The notes under the pieces were generated by a model. It saw only the letters and a list, made by a program, of their open reading frames with translations, was not told the origin of the DNA and did no database searches. DNA of 36,066 bases from PALSA-505 sp035308365. Lineage in GTDB: Bacteria; Actinomycetota; Actinomycetes; Streptosporangiales; Streptosporangiaceae. A program made the translations under genes and the position numbers. Shown here piece after piece: positions 7,374 to 15,164 of the stretch; the stretch's first letter is position 1, and each line of letters opens with the position of its first letter. The stretch spans positions 1-36,066 of the forward strand of contig DATGGU010000146.1 in assembly GCA_035308365.1 (NCBI GenBank). Reading direction: 5' to 3'.

Positions 7374-8308
7374 CAACCTGGCCTCCGTTCTTGTGCATCC
7401 TCACTGATCAGGCGCTGAAAGAACCCGGCAACCGCCGGGAGCGCGGGCCGGGGGGCCACGGCTTCGATCTCGGCGTTGTAGTTCGTGGTGGTGTTGATGT
7501 CGTAGGTGACGATCCGGCCGTCGGCGGTCTCGATGAACTCGAAGCCCGCTATCTCGATCCCATGCTGGCGCGCGAAGCTCAGGTAGCGGCCGATGATCGG
7601 GTGATCGAACCCGGTACGCAGCGCGAAGAGCCCGCCGTCGTCCTGGCCGGGCTGGTTCACCGCGCAGGCGTCGGCCGGGCACAGCTCGAAGCCGCCGCGC
7701 GCCGTGTCGGCGGTGATCGCGTACATGTACTCACCGCCGACGATCTCGACCCTGGTGATGCGCGGCTCGGCCGGCCGCAGGTACTCCTGGAGCAGGGTGA
7801 TCCCGTCCACCGGGGCCAGGTAGCCCGGCGAGGCCAGGTAGGCGCCGAACTCGTCGTGGCTGGTGAAGAGCCGCACGGACATGCCCTTCCCGCCCTGGTT
7901 GTGCTTGCCGATGAACGGGACGGGGAGTTTGCGCGCGGCGGCGGGCAGCTCGGCGGCACCGGCCACCGCCAGCGTGCGCGGCACGTCGAATCCGGCCGCG
8001 CGCAGCAGCGGCAACTGCTCGGCCTTGCTCATCTCCAGGTCGAGCACGCGCCGTCCGTTGACCACCCGCCGGCCGTGGCTCTCCAGCCAGGTCAGCACGC
8101 CACGGGTCTGGTCCTTGGCGAACGGGTGCCCACGGCTGTGCGAGGACGCACTCATCCGCGACCAGAAGACACCGGGCGGCGGTTCCTCGTCCAGGTCCAG
8201 GATGCCCGCGCCGAGCTGCCACTCCTGATGCGGCACACCGGCCGCGCCGAACGCCGACGCGACCGGCGCATACCACTCGGGGTTCTCGTGGATCACATGA
8301 ACCTTCAC
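7373..8308 (-). CDS. ATP-grasp (RimK-like) ligase
   Basis: A 311-residue ATP-grasp protein. The N-terminal third is a pre-ATP-grasp domain ('VKVHVIHENPEWYAPVA'). The nucleotide site follows: 'PFIGKHNQGGKGMSV' for the lysine/glycine loop, 'LLQEYL' for the hinge, and 'FEFIETADGRIVTYDINTTT' for the metal-binding Asp/Glu-x-Asn end. Such enzymes form amide bonds through an acyl-phosphate. The substrate is unknown. The GTG at 8308 starts the recognisable domain and has GGAG close by; an ORF extension to 8374 lacks similarity. It is the first gene of a two-gene operon with the SfnG-like gene, an unusual partner for an amide ligase. Confidence 0.65.
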   Translation of the reverse strand: MKVHVIHENPEWYAPVASAFGAAGVPHQEWQLGAGILDLDEEPPPGVFWSRMSASSHSRGHPFAKDQTRGVLTWLESHGRRVVNGRRVLDLEMSKAEQLPLLRAAGFDVPRTLAVAGAAELPAAARKLPVPFIGKHNQGGKGMSVRLFTSHDEFGAYLASPGYLAPVDGITLLQEYLRPAEPRITRVEIVGGEYMYAITADTARGGFELCPADACAVNQPGQDDGGLFALRTGFDHPIIGRYLSFARQHGIEIAGFEFIETADGRIVTYDINTTTNYNAEIEAVAPRPALPAVAGFFQRLISEDAQERRPG

Positions 8309-8471
8309 CGCTCCACTATGCACGACATCGCCGCTGCGGCGGCATCGCCCCCGTCCGTAAGGAAGTAATGGCATTTAGCATCCGCACATTGATACGGAAC
8401 CGGTATCTCTTTATGCTTCCTAAAATATATTCAATATGTTAAGGTAAATTGAGTTAACGGTACGGTTCAGT
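8309..8471. promoter_or_regulatory. AT-rich divergent promoter region with dyads
   Basis: The region is markedly AT-rich around 8400-8460. It holds three dyads: GATAC-N7-GTATC at 8391-8407, a perfect ATATT-C-AATAT at 8427-8437, and GTTAA-N10-TTAAC around 8439-8458. These are good candidates for operators controlling the ATP-grasp/monooxygenase operon and the divergent hydrolase. The last dyad is only about 14 bases from the hydrolase ATG. No Shine-Dalgarno precedes that ATG, so the hydrolase may be translated from a very short leader. Confidence 0.5.
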
Positions 8472-9191
8472 ATGCCCATTTCGGAGCAAACTGTTTCTTA
8501 CCGTGATCGGGATATCCCGCTGACCGGCCTGCTGTACTGGAATCCGGCACTGTCCGGCCGGCGGCCGGGCGTTCTGCTGGTCCATGGTGGCGCCGGCCTG
8601 GATGACCATGCGCGCGATCAGGCGCGCCGTTATGCATCGCTCGGATACGCCGTGCTGGCCTGCGACATGCTCGGCGACGGCGTCGCCGGGCAGCGGGAGC
8701 GCGTCATCGCCTGCCTCACCAGCCTGCGCGACGACCCGGACGCCCTGGTGCGCCGGGCGATGGCCGGGCTGGCGGTGCTGGCGGACTGCCCGCACGCCGA
8801 CGGCCGGTTCGCGGCGGCCGGCTTCTGCTTCGGCGGCATGACCGCGCTGGCGCTGGCCCGTTCCGGGCAGCAGCTCGCCGGTGTCATCAGCATCCATGGC
8901 AGCCTGGCGACCAGCGCGCCGGCCAGGCCCGGGGCGGTCGCGGCCAGGGTGCTGGTCTGTCATGGCTCCGCCGACCCGCATGTGCCGCTGGCCGACGTCA
9001 CGGCCTTCGCCCAGGAGATGGACGAGGCCGGGGCCAGCTGGCAGCTCATCATGTATGGCGGCGCTCAGCACGGCTTTACGCACTCCCGCGCCGTGCCCGG
9101 CGCGGTTGCGGGAGTCGCCTACGACGTGGACGCGGACAAACGGTCGCTCAGTGCGGCGAAGGCCTTCCTGGCCGAGATATTCGGGGCCTAG
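8472..9191 (+). CDS. Dienelactone-hydrolase-family alpha/beta hydrolase
   Basis: A 239-residue alpha/beta hydrolase with the dienelactone hydrolase signature. The nucleophile is a cysteine in 'GFCFGGMT' (Cys119), followed by 'HGSADPHVP' (Asp168) and 'AQHGFTH' (His200), giving the Cys-Asp-His triad. 'LLVHGGAGL' near residue 37 forms the oxyanion region. Family members hydrolyse lactones or small esters; the natural substrate here is unknown. Its stop codon TAG (9189-9191) interlocks with that of the convergent serA in a shared CTAG palindrome. Transcription starts in the AT-rich region just upstream. Confidence 0.8.
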   Translation: MPISEQTVSYRDRDIPLTGLLYWNPALSGRRPGVLLVHGGAGLDDHARDQARRYASLGYAVLACDMLGDGVAGQRERVIACLTSLRDDPDALVRRAMAGLAVLADCPHADGRFAAAGFCFGGMTALALARSGQQLAGVISIHGSLATSAPARPGAVAARVLVCHGSADPHVPLADVTAFAQEMDEAGASWQLIMYGGAQHGFTHSRAVPGAVAGVAYDVDADKRSLSAAKAFLAEIFGA

Positions 9192-10417
9192 CCGGGGGGC
9201 AGGGTGCGGAGCCGGATCGTCACGTCCATGGCGCGCAGGCTGGCCAGCATGTCGCCGGTGTATTCGGTGGCGATGTCGGTCAGCACGTAGCCGAACTCGT
9301 CCCGGGTGCCGAGAAGCTGGCCTTCGATGTTGCTGCCGTGCTCGGCGAGCAACCGGTTGATGGTGGCCAGCACACCCGGGACATTGCGATGCAGGTGGAC
9401 CAGCCGGTATGTGCCCGGCGCCCGGGGCAGGGCGACGCCGGGCAGGTTGACGCTGAGCGAGGTCGTGCCCGCCGTGACGTAGCCGCGCAGCTTCCCGGAG
9501 ACGAACTCGCCGATGTCCTGCTGCGCTTCCTCGGTCGACCCGCCCACGTGCGGGGTCAGAATGACGTTGGGCAGGCCGCGCAACTCGGAGACGAACTCAT
9601 CGCTGCGCGAGCGTGGCTCCTGCGGAAAGACGTCGACGGCGGCCCCGGCGAGGTGGCCGGACTCGATATGCCGCCGCAGCGCGGCATGATCGACGACGAA
9701 CCCGCGGGACAGGTTGAGGAACAGGCTTCCAGGGCGCATCGCGGCGAACTCCGCCTCGCCGAACAGCCCGCTGTTTCCCGGCCGCCCGTCCACGTGCAGC
9801 GTGACCACGTCGGAGATCTCGAGCAGTTCTTCCAGCGAGCCGCAGCGCCTGGCATTGCCCAGCGCCAGCTTGTCGGCCGTGTCGTAGAAGAACACGGTCA
9901 TGCCCAGGTTCTCGGCCAGCATCGACAGTTGGCTGCCGATGTTGCCGAAGCCGACGATGCCCAGCCGCCGCCCGCGCACCTCGTGGCTGCCGGCCGCCGA
10001 CTTGTCCCACACGCCGGCGTGCATCTGCGCGTTCTTGCCGGTCAGCCCCCGGGTCAGCGCGATAATCTCGGCCAGCACAAGCTCCACGACGCTGCGCGTG
10101 TTCGAGAACGGTGCGTTGAACACCGCGATACCCCGGCCGGACGCCGCCGCCAGGTCGATCTGGTTCACCCCGATGCAGAACGCACCTATCGCGATCAAAT
10201 CGGGTGCGCTGGCCAGGACGCGCTCCGTCACCCGTGTCCCGGACCGGATGCCAAGCAGGTGAACGCCGTCGACGGCGGAGATCAGCTCGTCCTCACCGAG
10301 CGCACCTGACCTGGTCTCCACCTGGAAGCCGTCCTTGACCAGGCGCGCCCCGGCATCGGGATGAATGTTCTCAAGCAACAGGACACGGATCGGCCCAGCA
10401 TGGGCGGCCGGCGGCAC
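9188..10417 (-). CDS. serA: D-3-phosphoglycerate dehydrogenase, E. coli SerA type
   Basis: This NAD-dependent enzyme oxidises 3-phosphoglycerate, the first step of serine biosynthesis. From GTG 10417 it is 409 residues, very close to E. coli SerA and shorter than the roughly 530-residue form usual in actinobacteria. Motifs in order: 'GIRSGTRV' (substrate loop), 'GAFCIGVNQIDL', 'GIVGFGNIGSQ' (nucleotide loop, 153-163), 'NLSRGFVVD' (Arg238), 'FPQEPRS' (Glu267), 'LTPHVGGST' (His290), and a C-terminal ACT domain beginning 'LHRNVPGVLATINRLL'. The ACT domain suggests serine feedback. The frame runs up to 10450, but GGGGAGGG lies just before GTG 10417. It is separated from the upstream secreted-protein gene by a hairpin. 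Confidence 0.85.
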   Translation of the reverse strand: MPPAAHAGPIRVLLLENIHPDAGARLVKDGFQVETRSGALGEDELISAVDGVHLLGIRSGTRVTERVLASAPDLIAIGAFCIGVNQIDLAAASGRGIAVFNAPFSNTRSVVELVLAEIIALTRGLTGKNAQMHAGVWDKSAAGSHEVRGRRLGIVGFGNIGSQLSMLAENLGMTVFFYDTADKLALGNARRCGSLEELLEISDVVTLHVDGRPGNSGLFGEAEFAAMRPGSLFLNLSRGFVVDHAALRRHIESGHLAGAAVDVFPQEPRSRSDEFVSELRGLPNVILTPHVGGSTEEAQQDIGEFVSGKLRGYVTAGTTSLSVNLPGVALPRAPGTYRLVHLHRNVPGVLATINRLLAEHGSNIEGQLLGTRDEFGYVLTDIATEYTGDMLASLRAMDVTIRLRTLPPG

Positions 10418-10482
10418 GTTCCCTCCCCATGGTCGTATCGCGGGTAGCACTCCAGAGTAAGCAACGGCGCACGGTGGGCCGG

Positions 10483-10518
10483 TGACCGCCGTCGTGGAGC
10501 AGGACCCGCCGGCGGTCA
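10483..10518. terminator. Hairpin at the end of the secreted-protein operon
   Basis: Perfect 8-bp arms, TGACCGCC (10483-10490) and GGCGGTCA (10511-10518), with a 20-base loop. The right arm includes the stop codon of the minus-strand gene ending at 10516. It probably ends that operon before serA. Confidence 0.5.
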
Positions 10519-12507
10519 GGGGGTGGTGATCGCGTATACCTGGTGGATGACCTGGCTCAGCGTGTTGCCCTGGGCGTCGGCTGCGGTGAGCCAGAGATCG
10601 GCGGCCGCCGCTCCCGCCGGGTTGACATAGCTGGCCTGGTACCGGCCGCCCCCGGCCGGTGTCACGTCCGCCTGCTGCCAGGTATGCCCGCCGTCGAAGG
10701 ACACCCGCAGCGTGACCGAGGTGACCGGGACCGATGCGGCGCCCTGGAGGTGGTGGACATCGATCTCGCCGGTGACCGGTCCCGGCGGCTCGTGCCCGGT
10801 GTCGTCAACGGGCAGCCGGTAATCGGCGAAGATCAGCGGCAGGACGGTGCACTTGGTGATGCCGGTGGCGGTGCAGAACCAGCCCGGCGGCAGGTTCGCG
10901 TTGCTCGGTGCTGACGTGAAAGTCCACTCGGTGCTGCTGGTCGTGGACTGCGTCCACCAGGGTGCGCTGCGGGTGACGTCGTAGCTGAGCTGGTAGCGGG
11001 CCGCCGTATGCGGGATGGGGATCTGGACCCCGTCCGGGTAGCTGCCGGTGCCCAGCACCGTGCCGCCGCTGGTGAGCGTGTAGGACCCGCTGGCAACGTC
11101 GCCCTGGGTGCCTCCTGGCACCGTCGGCTGCACGGCGACGTGACCGCTGCCGTCGGCGTAGGGCTCGATGATCAGGTTGAGGTTGTCGCCCTCCCGGCAG
11201 GCGGGGCACAGCAGCGGTTCATACCACGGCTGGGCGAACTGGGCCACGCCCGGAGTGAGCGGCTCGCGCAGCCAGGTTTCGGTGGGCTGGCTGCCTGGCT
11301 GGTAGGTGCGCACCGCGTCGCTGAACCAGTCCTCGAAGGTGTTGGCCAGCCGCACCACCGAGGATTGCCAGTGCACGCCCGGGCTCGCGGTGACATATTC
11401 GGTGCGCTCGGCCGGGACGGTGATCGGGTTGAGCTGAGTGAAGCCCAGAGCGCCGAGCCCGGCCAGGTCGATGACGGTCCGCCCGGCCGCCGCCGACTGA
11501 CCGGGCACCTCGCTGGCGTAGTGCGTGCCGATCGCGGCGAGCGTGCTGCCGGACGGAGCGGGGTGAGCCTGCTCCGCCGGGATCGATCCCACGGATGGGT
11601 AGTCCAGGTCATAGGTGTAGGAGGCACCACTGTCCGGCGAGACGAAGTGCCAGTACGTGTCGTAGTGCAGCGACCCGGTGTGCACCCGCGCGGTGGGGTT
11701 CACCAGCAGGGTGAACGCCTGGCCCGGGGAGTCGGAGAGGATGCCCAGGCCGCCGTTCTTGCGTGCGGTCCGGGTCACGGTCATCGTCTCCAGGCCGAGG
11801 CTGGCCGGCTGGGACACCGACGCGGACGGGTCGACGGTGGCGCTGCTCGCGTCGGCGGTGATCGTGGTGGGGGCGTCGACGGTGAACTCGGGGTTCACCA
11901 CGGTGCGGTTCACGAGCTGGCCGTTCTCGAGGCCGAAGAAGACCGCGACCAGGCTGTAGTGGCCCTGCGGGACGCTGAAGCTCTCGCCTTGCGGGCCGAT
12001 CCCGGTGGTGGTCGCGAACTTCGCCGCGTCGTCGACGTTCATCAGCTGGACCAGCGCATAGAAGGTGATCGCGCCGCTGGCCGGGACGGGGTTGATGGTG
12101 AGCGTCCAGTAGTTGCGCGAACCACCCCTCCCGGCGGCTGGCCGCGGGGCCACGGTGGCCGGCGCCGCGGGTGCGCCGGCCAGCCGGGTGAGATCGTAGT
12201 CCTCGAGGTGCCCGGCCAGTGTGGGCAGTGCGGAGGCGGGAATCGCGTACAGGTGCCCGTTCATGGTCGCGCCGGTGATCGGGTCGTCGGCCGGCCAGGT
12301 CGCCCCGGGCGGCGGGCCGAACGAGGCCGGCGCGCCGGGCGGTCCGTACAGCGCGACCTGCTGCCCGGTGGGGAGGGTGATCACACGGGCGCCAGTCATC
12401 GGCGCGGCGGCCGGCTGGCCGGCCGCCGCCGAGGTAGCGGCCGGCGCGGCGGCAAGCGGGACGAGGGCCAGCAGTCCGGCGGCCGCCGCGATCACGCGAA
12501 TTCTCAT
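10516..12507 (-). CDS. Large secreted protein of unknown function
   Basis: The 663-residue product has a signal peptide (MRIRVIAAAAGLL..., cleaved after an alanine-rich stretch near residue 25). Near residue 45 is 'VITLPTGQQVALYG', which resembles the N-terminal strand of large actinobacterial subtilisin-like proteins ('LVTGDRV' type). No subtilisin, S53 or other protease catalytic motif is visible. The last 100 residues ('VTSVTLRVSFDGGHTWQQADV...') look like an immunoglobulin or fibronectin-like domain. The protein is mostly beta-strand. It follows the S53 peptidase by 20 bases, in an operon, so it may be a partner, substrate or inhibitor. The ATG at 12507 has CGGAGC 8 bases upstream. Confidence 0.65.
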   Translation of the reverse strand: MRIRVIAAAAGLLALVPLAAAPAATSAAAGQPAAAPMTGARVITLPTGQQVALYGPPGAPASFGPPPGATWPADDPITGATMNGHLYAIPASALPTLAGHLEDYDLTRLAGAPAAPATVAPRPAAGRGGSRNYWTLTINPVPASGAITFYALVQLMNVDDAAKFATTTGIGPQGESFSVPQGHYSLVAVFFGLENGQLVNRTVVNPEFTVDAPTTITADASSATVDPSASVSQPASLGLETMTVTRTARKNGGLGILSDSPGQAFTLLVNPTARVHTGSLHYDTYWHFVSPDSGASYTYDLDYPSVGSIPAEQAHPAPSGSTLAAIGTHYASEVPGQSAAAGRTVIDLAGLGALGFTQLNPITVPAERTEYVTASPGVHWQSSVVRLANTFEDWFSDAVRTYQPGSQPTETWLREPLTPGVAQFAQPWYEPLLCPACREGDNLNLIIEPYADGSGHVAVQPTVPGGTQGDVASGSYTLTSGGTVLGTGSYPDGVQIPIPHTAARYQLSYDVTRSAPWWTQSTTSSTEWTFTSAPSNANLPPGWFCTATGITKCTVLPLIFADYRLPVDDTGHEPPGPVTGEIDVHHLQGAASVPVTSVTLRVSFDGGHTWQQADVTPAGGGRYQASYVNPAGAAAADLWLTAADAQGNTLSQVIHQVYAITTP

Positions 12508-12527
12508 GTCGATGCTCCGGTTAGGTG

Positions 12528-13733
12528 TCAGAAGGCGCCGGTGCCGTCGGGTGTGCCCAGACCGGTTGGGCCGTCGTATCCGCGCTTGGCCGTGCACAGG
12601 TAGCTCTTGCTGCAGTAGCCGTTGGAACCCTTGGTCACGTCGTACAGCGAGGAGGTGTGCGCGTAGGCGTATCCAGGGGTGAACGTCGCGGCGTTGCCCG
12701 CCAGCCCGGTGACCCCGGCGATGAACGGCGCGGAGGCACTGGTCCCGCCGGCCACCAGCCAGCCGGGCGGCCCGAACGGGTTCGGGGTCGAGTCGTACAC
12801 GGCCACGCCGGTCTGCGGGTCGGCGTCGGCGGAGACGTCGGCGATCGTTCGCATGTGGCAGTACTTGTCGTGCTGCCAGGCGGGCTTGGCGACGTAGGCG
12901 GAGCAGCCCGAGCCGGAGCCGCCCAGCACCCCCGATTTGGCCCCGTTGCCCCAGGCGGTCTCGGTCCAGCCGCGCGCCGCAGCGGCGCGGGTGAGGCTGG
13001 TGCCGCCGACCGCGAGCACGCCGGGCGCGACCGCCGGGAACTGGGCGGTGGTGAATCCGTAGTCGCCGGACGAGGCGATGATGACCTGACCGGTGTGGGC
13101 ATAGTCGGCGAAGAACTGCTGCATGCCGTTGAACTCCGGCAGCCCGTAGCTGTTGGAGACCACGTTCGCGCCGAGACCGGCTGCGGTGTCCTCGGCCGCG
13201 GCGAGATCGGAGACCGCGGCCGAGTTCGCCTCGACGAGAAGGATGTGGCAGCGTGGGCAGGCGGCAGAGACCATGTCAAGGTCGAGCGAGATCTCGACCG
13301 CCCAGCCCTCGTCGGCCGGCGGGTAACTGCCCTGGACGCCGTCCTGGTTGACCTTGCTGAAGCACCCGTTCGCCGTCGTGCACGACGGCAGGCCGTAGCT
13401 GGTGCGGTAGGTGGCCAGGTCGGCTTCCGCGCCCGGGTCGTCATACGCGTCGACGATGGCGATCACCTGGCCGTCGCCGCCGGTAGCCGGGAGGTTGTAG
13501 GCGGCCTGCAGGTCGGCCGGGCCGTACCCCTGGGTGGGCGAGGCGGTCACCGCCGCCCGGCCGTCGCCTGCCGTCCGGATCAGCGCAAAGCAACGCGCCC
13601 GGCCGGGAGCCGCGGCGCCGCAGGCCGCCGCGGAGCCGCCGGCGGTCAGCCGGCTGGGAGCGGCAAGCGCCGGAGTCGCGAACGACGCCGCCGCCAGCAC
13701 GCCGGCGACGAGGGCCGCAAGACGAGGGCGCAT
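12528..13733 (-). CDS. Secreted S53 (sedolisin-family) serine peptidase
   Basis: A 401-residue precursor with a signal peptide (to about residue 25, ALA-A). The sedolisin catalytic set is present: Glu147 and Asp151 in 'AVEISLDLDMVS', Asp224 in 'SSGDYG', and Ser332 in 'GGTSASAP'. 'ADVSADADPQTG' and the C-terminal 'GPTGLGTPDG' match the region around the calcium site. Most S53 enzymes carry a prodomain of about 180 residues; here fewer than 50 residues separate the signal peptide from the peptidase domain, so it belongs to a short, prodomain-poor type. Family members are typically active at low pH. It is the first gene of an operon with the secreted protein downstream. GAGGTGG precedes ATG 13733. 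The divergent regulator across the operator array probably controls it. Confidence 0.85.
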   Translation of the reverse strand: MRPRLAALVAGVLAAASFATPALAAPSRLTAGGSAAACGAAAPGRARCFALIRTAGDGRAAVTASPTQGYGPADLQAAYNLPATGGDGQVIAIVDAYDDPGAEADLATYRTSYGLPSCTTANGCFSKVNQDGVQGSYPPADEGWAVEISLDLDMVSAACPRCHILLVEANSAAVSDLAAAEDTAAGLGANVVSNSYGLPEFNGMQQFFADYAHTGQVIIASSGDYGFTTAQFPAVAPGVLAVGGTSLTRAAAARGWTETAWGNGAKSGVLGGSGSGCSAYVAKPAWQHDKYCHMRTIADVSADADPQTGVAVYDSTPNPFGPPGWLVAGGTSASAPFIAGVTGLAGNAATFTPGYAYAHTSSLYDVTKGSNGYCSKSYLCTAKRGYDGPTGLGTPDGTGAF

Positions 13734-13791
13734 GTCCACCTCACTGGTCGGATGTCCTGAGCTGACGGGCTTGCGCCCCGGCGGGCCGCAC

Positions 13792-13845
13792 AATTGCACT
13801 GCAACCAGCACAATTACGTTGCAATCGCCCATAATTGCGTTGCAA
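13792..13845. promoter_or_regulatory. Three phased TTGC-N3-GCAA operator repeats
   Basis: Three 13-bp direct repeats AATTGCACTGCAA (13792-13804), AATTACGTTGCAA (13812-13824) and AATTGCGTTGCAA (13833-13845) start 20 and 21 bases apart, two helical turns. The first and third contain the palindrome TTGC-N3-GCAA and the second is one base off. They lie between the divergent S53 peptidase and the HTH regulator gene, about 60 and 90 bases from the two starts. They are best read as a cooperative binding site for the neighbouring regulator. Confidence 0.7.
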
Positions 13846-13934
13846 AGCTAACGACGGCCCGCCAGTGCCGGCAACACTGCGCGCTGGCCAGTCCTGGCAG
13901 TGGCCACATCCGGCCACGGCATGGGGGGGTGCGC

Positions 13935-15164
13935 ATGGGACAGACGGACTCGCTCGAAGGGCTCGGGATCAGCGGACTGGAGGAGTCTGTCTACCGGCAA
14001 CTGCTTCGCTTTCCCGGCGCCAGCGTGGCCGAGATCAGCCAGCGTCTCGGCGCGGGGCAGCATGCGGTCCGCACCGCGCTCGCGAGCCTCGAACGGCGCA
14101 CCATGATCGGCCGGGCCGCCGGGCCACGGGCCCGGTACATCGCCGTGGCCCCCGACGTCGCGCTCGAAGCGCTGATCTCACGCCGGCTCGCCGACCTTGA
14201 TCAGGCGCGGGCGGCCGCGCAGCGGCTGATGACCGACTTCTACGAGGGCCTGAAGGCACAGCCGCCCGGCATGATCGAGATCGTCACCGGCACCGAGGCC
14301 GTGCACAAGCGGTTCGAGCAATTGCAGCGAGGCGCCAGGCACCTGGTTCAGGCGCTGGACACCCCGCCCTACGCGGGACCTGGCGGCACGCCGAACCAGG
14401 TCGAGTTCGAGGCGCTCGCTCGCGGCGTCGTCTACCGCGGCATCTACGACAAGACGGCGCTGGACGCCGCCCCCGGAACCATCAACGCCATCGCCCGCTA
14501 TGTCGCGGCCGGCGAGCAGGCGCGCTTCCTCCCACGGGTGCCGTTCAAGCTGGCCACCTTCGACCGTGAGTTCGCCTGCGTCCCGATCACGATCGCCCAG
14601 CCCGACGTCGCGCGGTTCATGGTGGTACGCGCGTGCTCGCTGCTCGACGCGCTGCTGTACATCTTCGACACGCTCTGGGAGCGCGCCACGCCGATGACGT
14701 TCGGCCAGCCTGGAACACCCGGTACACCCGGCCCGGCCAACGGCGAACCCCGTTACGACAGCCGCCTGCTGAACCTGCTCGCCGCCGGGATGACCGACGA
14801 GGCGATCGCGCGTCACCTGGATTGGAGCCACCGCACGACCCGGCGGCGGATTGCGGCTCTGCTGACCGCGCTCGGGGCCGAGTCGCGATTCCAGGCCGGG
14901 CTGCGGGCCGCCCGCAACGGCTGGCTGTTAACCGCCATGACCCGGCGCCGTCCGGAAGGCGCTACGGTGCCTGCCGGCCGACCGCCGCCACGGCATCGGC
15001 GAACACCTTCAGCGCCGTCTGAGCCTGCTCACGCTCGATCACCAGCGGTGGTGAAATGCGGATCGAGCTGTCGCCACAGCCGAGCACGAGCAGCCCGCGC
15101 TCGAACGAGCTGGCCTGCACCTGGTCCGCGAGCTCACTGGTGCGCAGTTCCACGCCGATCATGA
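13935..15164 (+). CDS. TrmB-like/LuxR-type two-HTH transcriptional regulator
   Basis: The N-terminus is a winged helix of the TrmB kind ('VYRQLLRFPGASVAEISQRL' then 'VRTALASLERRTMIGR'). A middle effector-like domain of about 200 residues follows, and then a C-terminal LuxR/GerE-type helix-turn-helix ('LLNLLAAGMTDEAIARHLDW', 'RTTRRRIAALLTALGAESRF'). Two-HTH regulators of this layout are frequent in actinomycetes. The recognisable protein ends near base 14,935. The frame stays open to 15164, 203 bases into the convergent aminotransferase gene, and the tail is arginine/proline-rich with no similarity. ATG 13935 was chosen because of the G-rich stretch 5 bases upstream; GTG 13929 is an alternative. 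It probably controls the divergent peptidase operon through the TTGC repeats. Confidence 0.7.
   Translation: MGQTDSLEGLGISGLEESVYRQLLRFPGASVAEISQRLGAGQHAVRTALASLERRTMIGRAAGPRARYIAVAPDVALEALISRRLADLDQARAAAQRLMTDFYEGLKAQPPGMIEIVTGTEAVHKRFEQLQRGARHLVQALDTPPYAGPGGTPNQVEFEALARGVVYRGIYDKTALDAAPGTINAIARYVAAGEQARFLPRVPFKLATFDREFACVPITIAQPDVARFMVVRACSLLDALLYIFDTLWERATPMTFGQPGTPGTPGPANGEPRYDSRLLNLLAAGMTDEAIARHLDWSHRTTRRRIAALLTALGAESRFQAGLRAARNGWLLTAMTRRRPEGATVPAGRPPPRHRRTPSAPSEPAHARSPAVVKCGSSCRHSRARAARARTSWPAPGPRAHWCAVPRRS

Noticed and set aside
11008..13760. Two long plus-strand frames opposite the secreted protein and S53 genes
   Set aside because: Both are antisense to well-supported genes and encode only Gly/Arg/Val-rich text without domains.
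13792..13845. CRISPR-like repeats
   Set aside because: Only three 13-bp repeats with 7-8-base gaps and internal symmetry; this is an operator array, not a CRISPR array.
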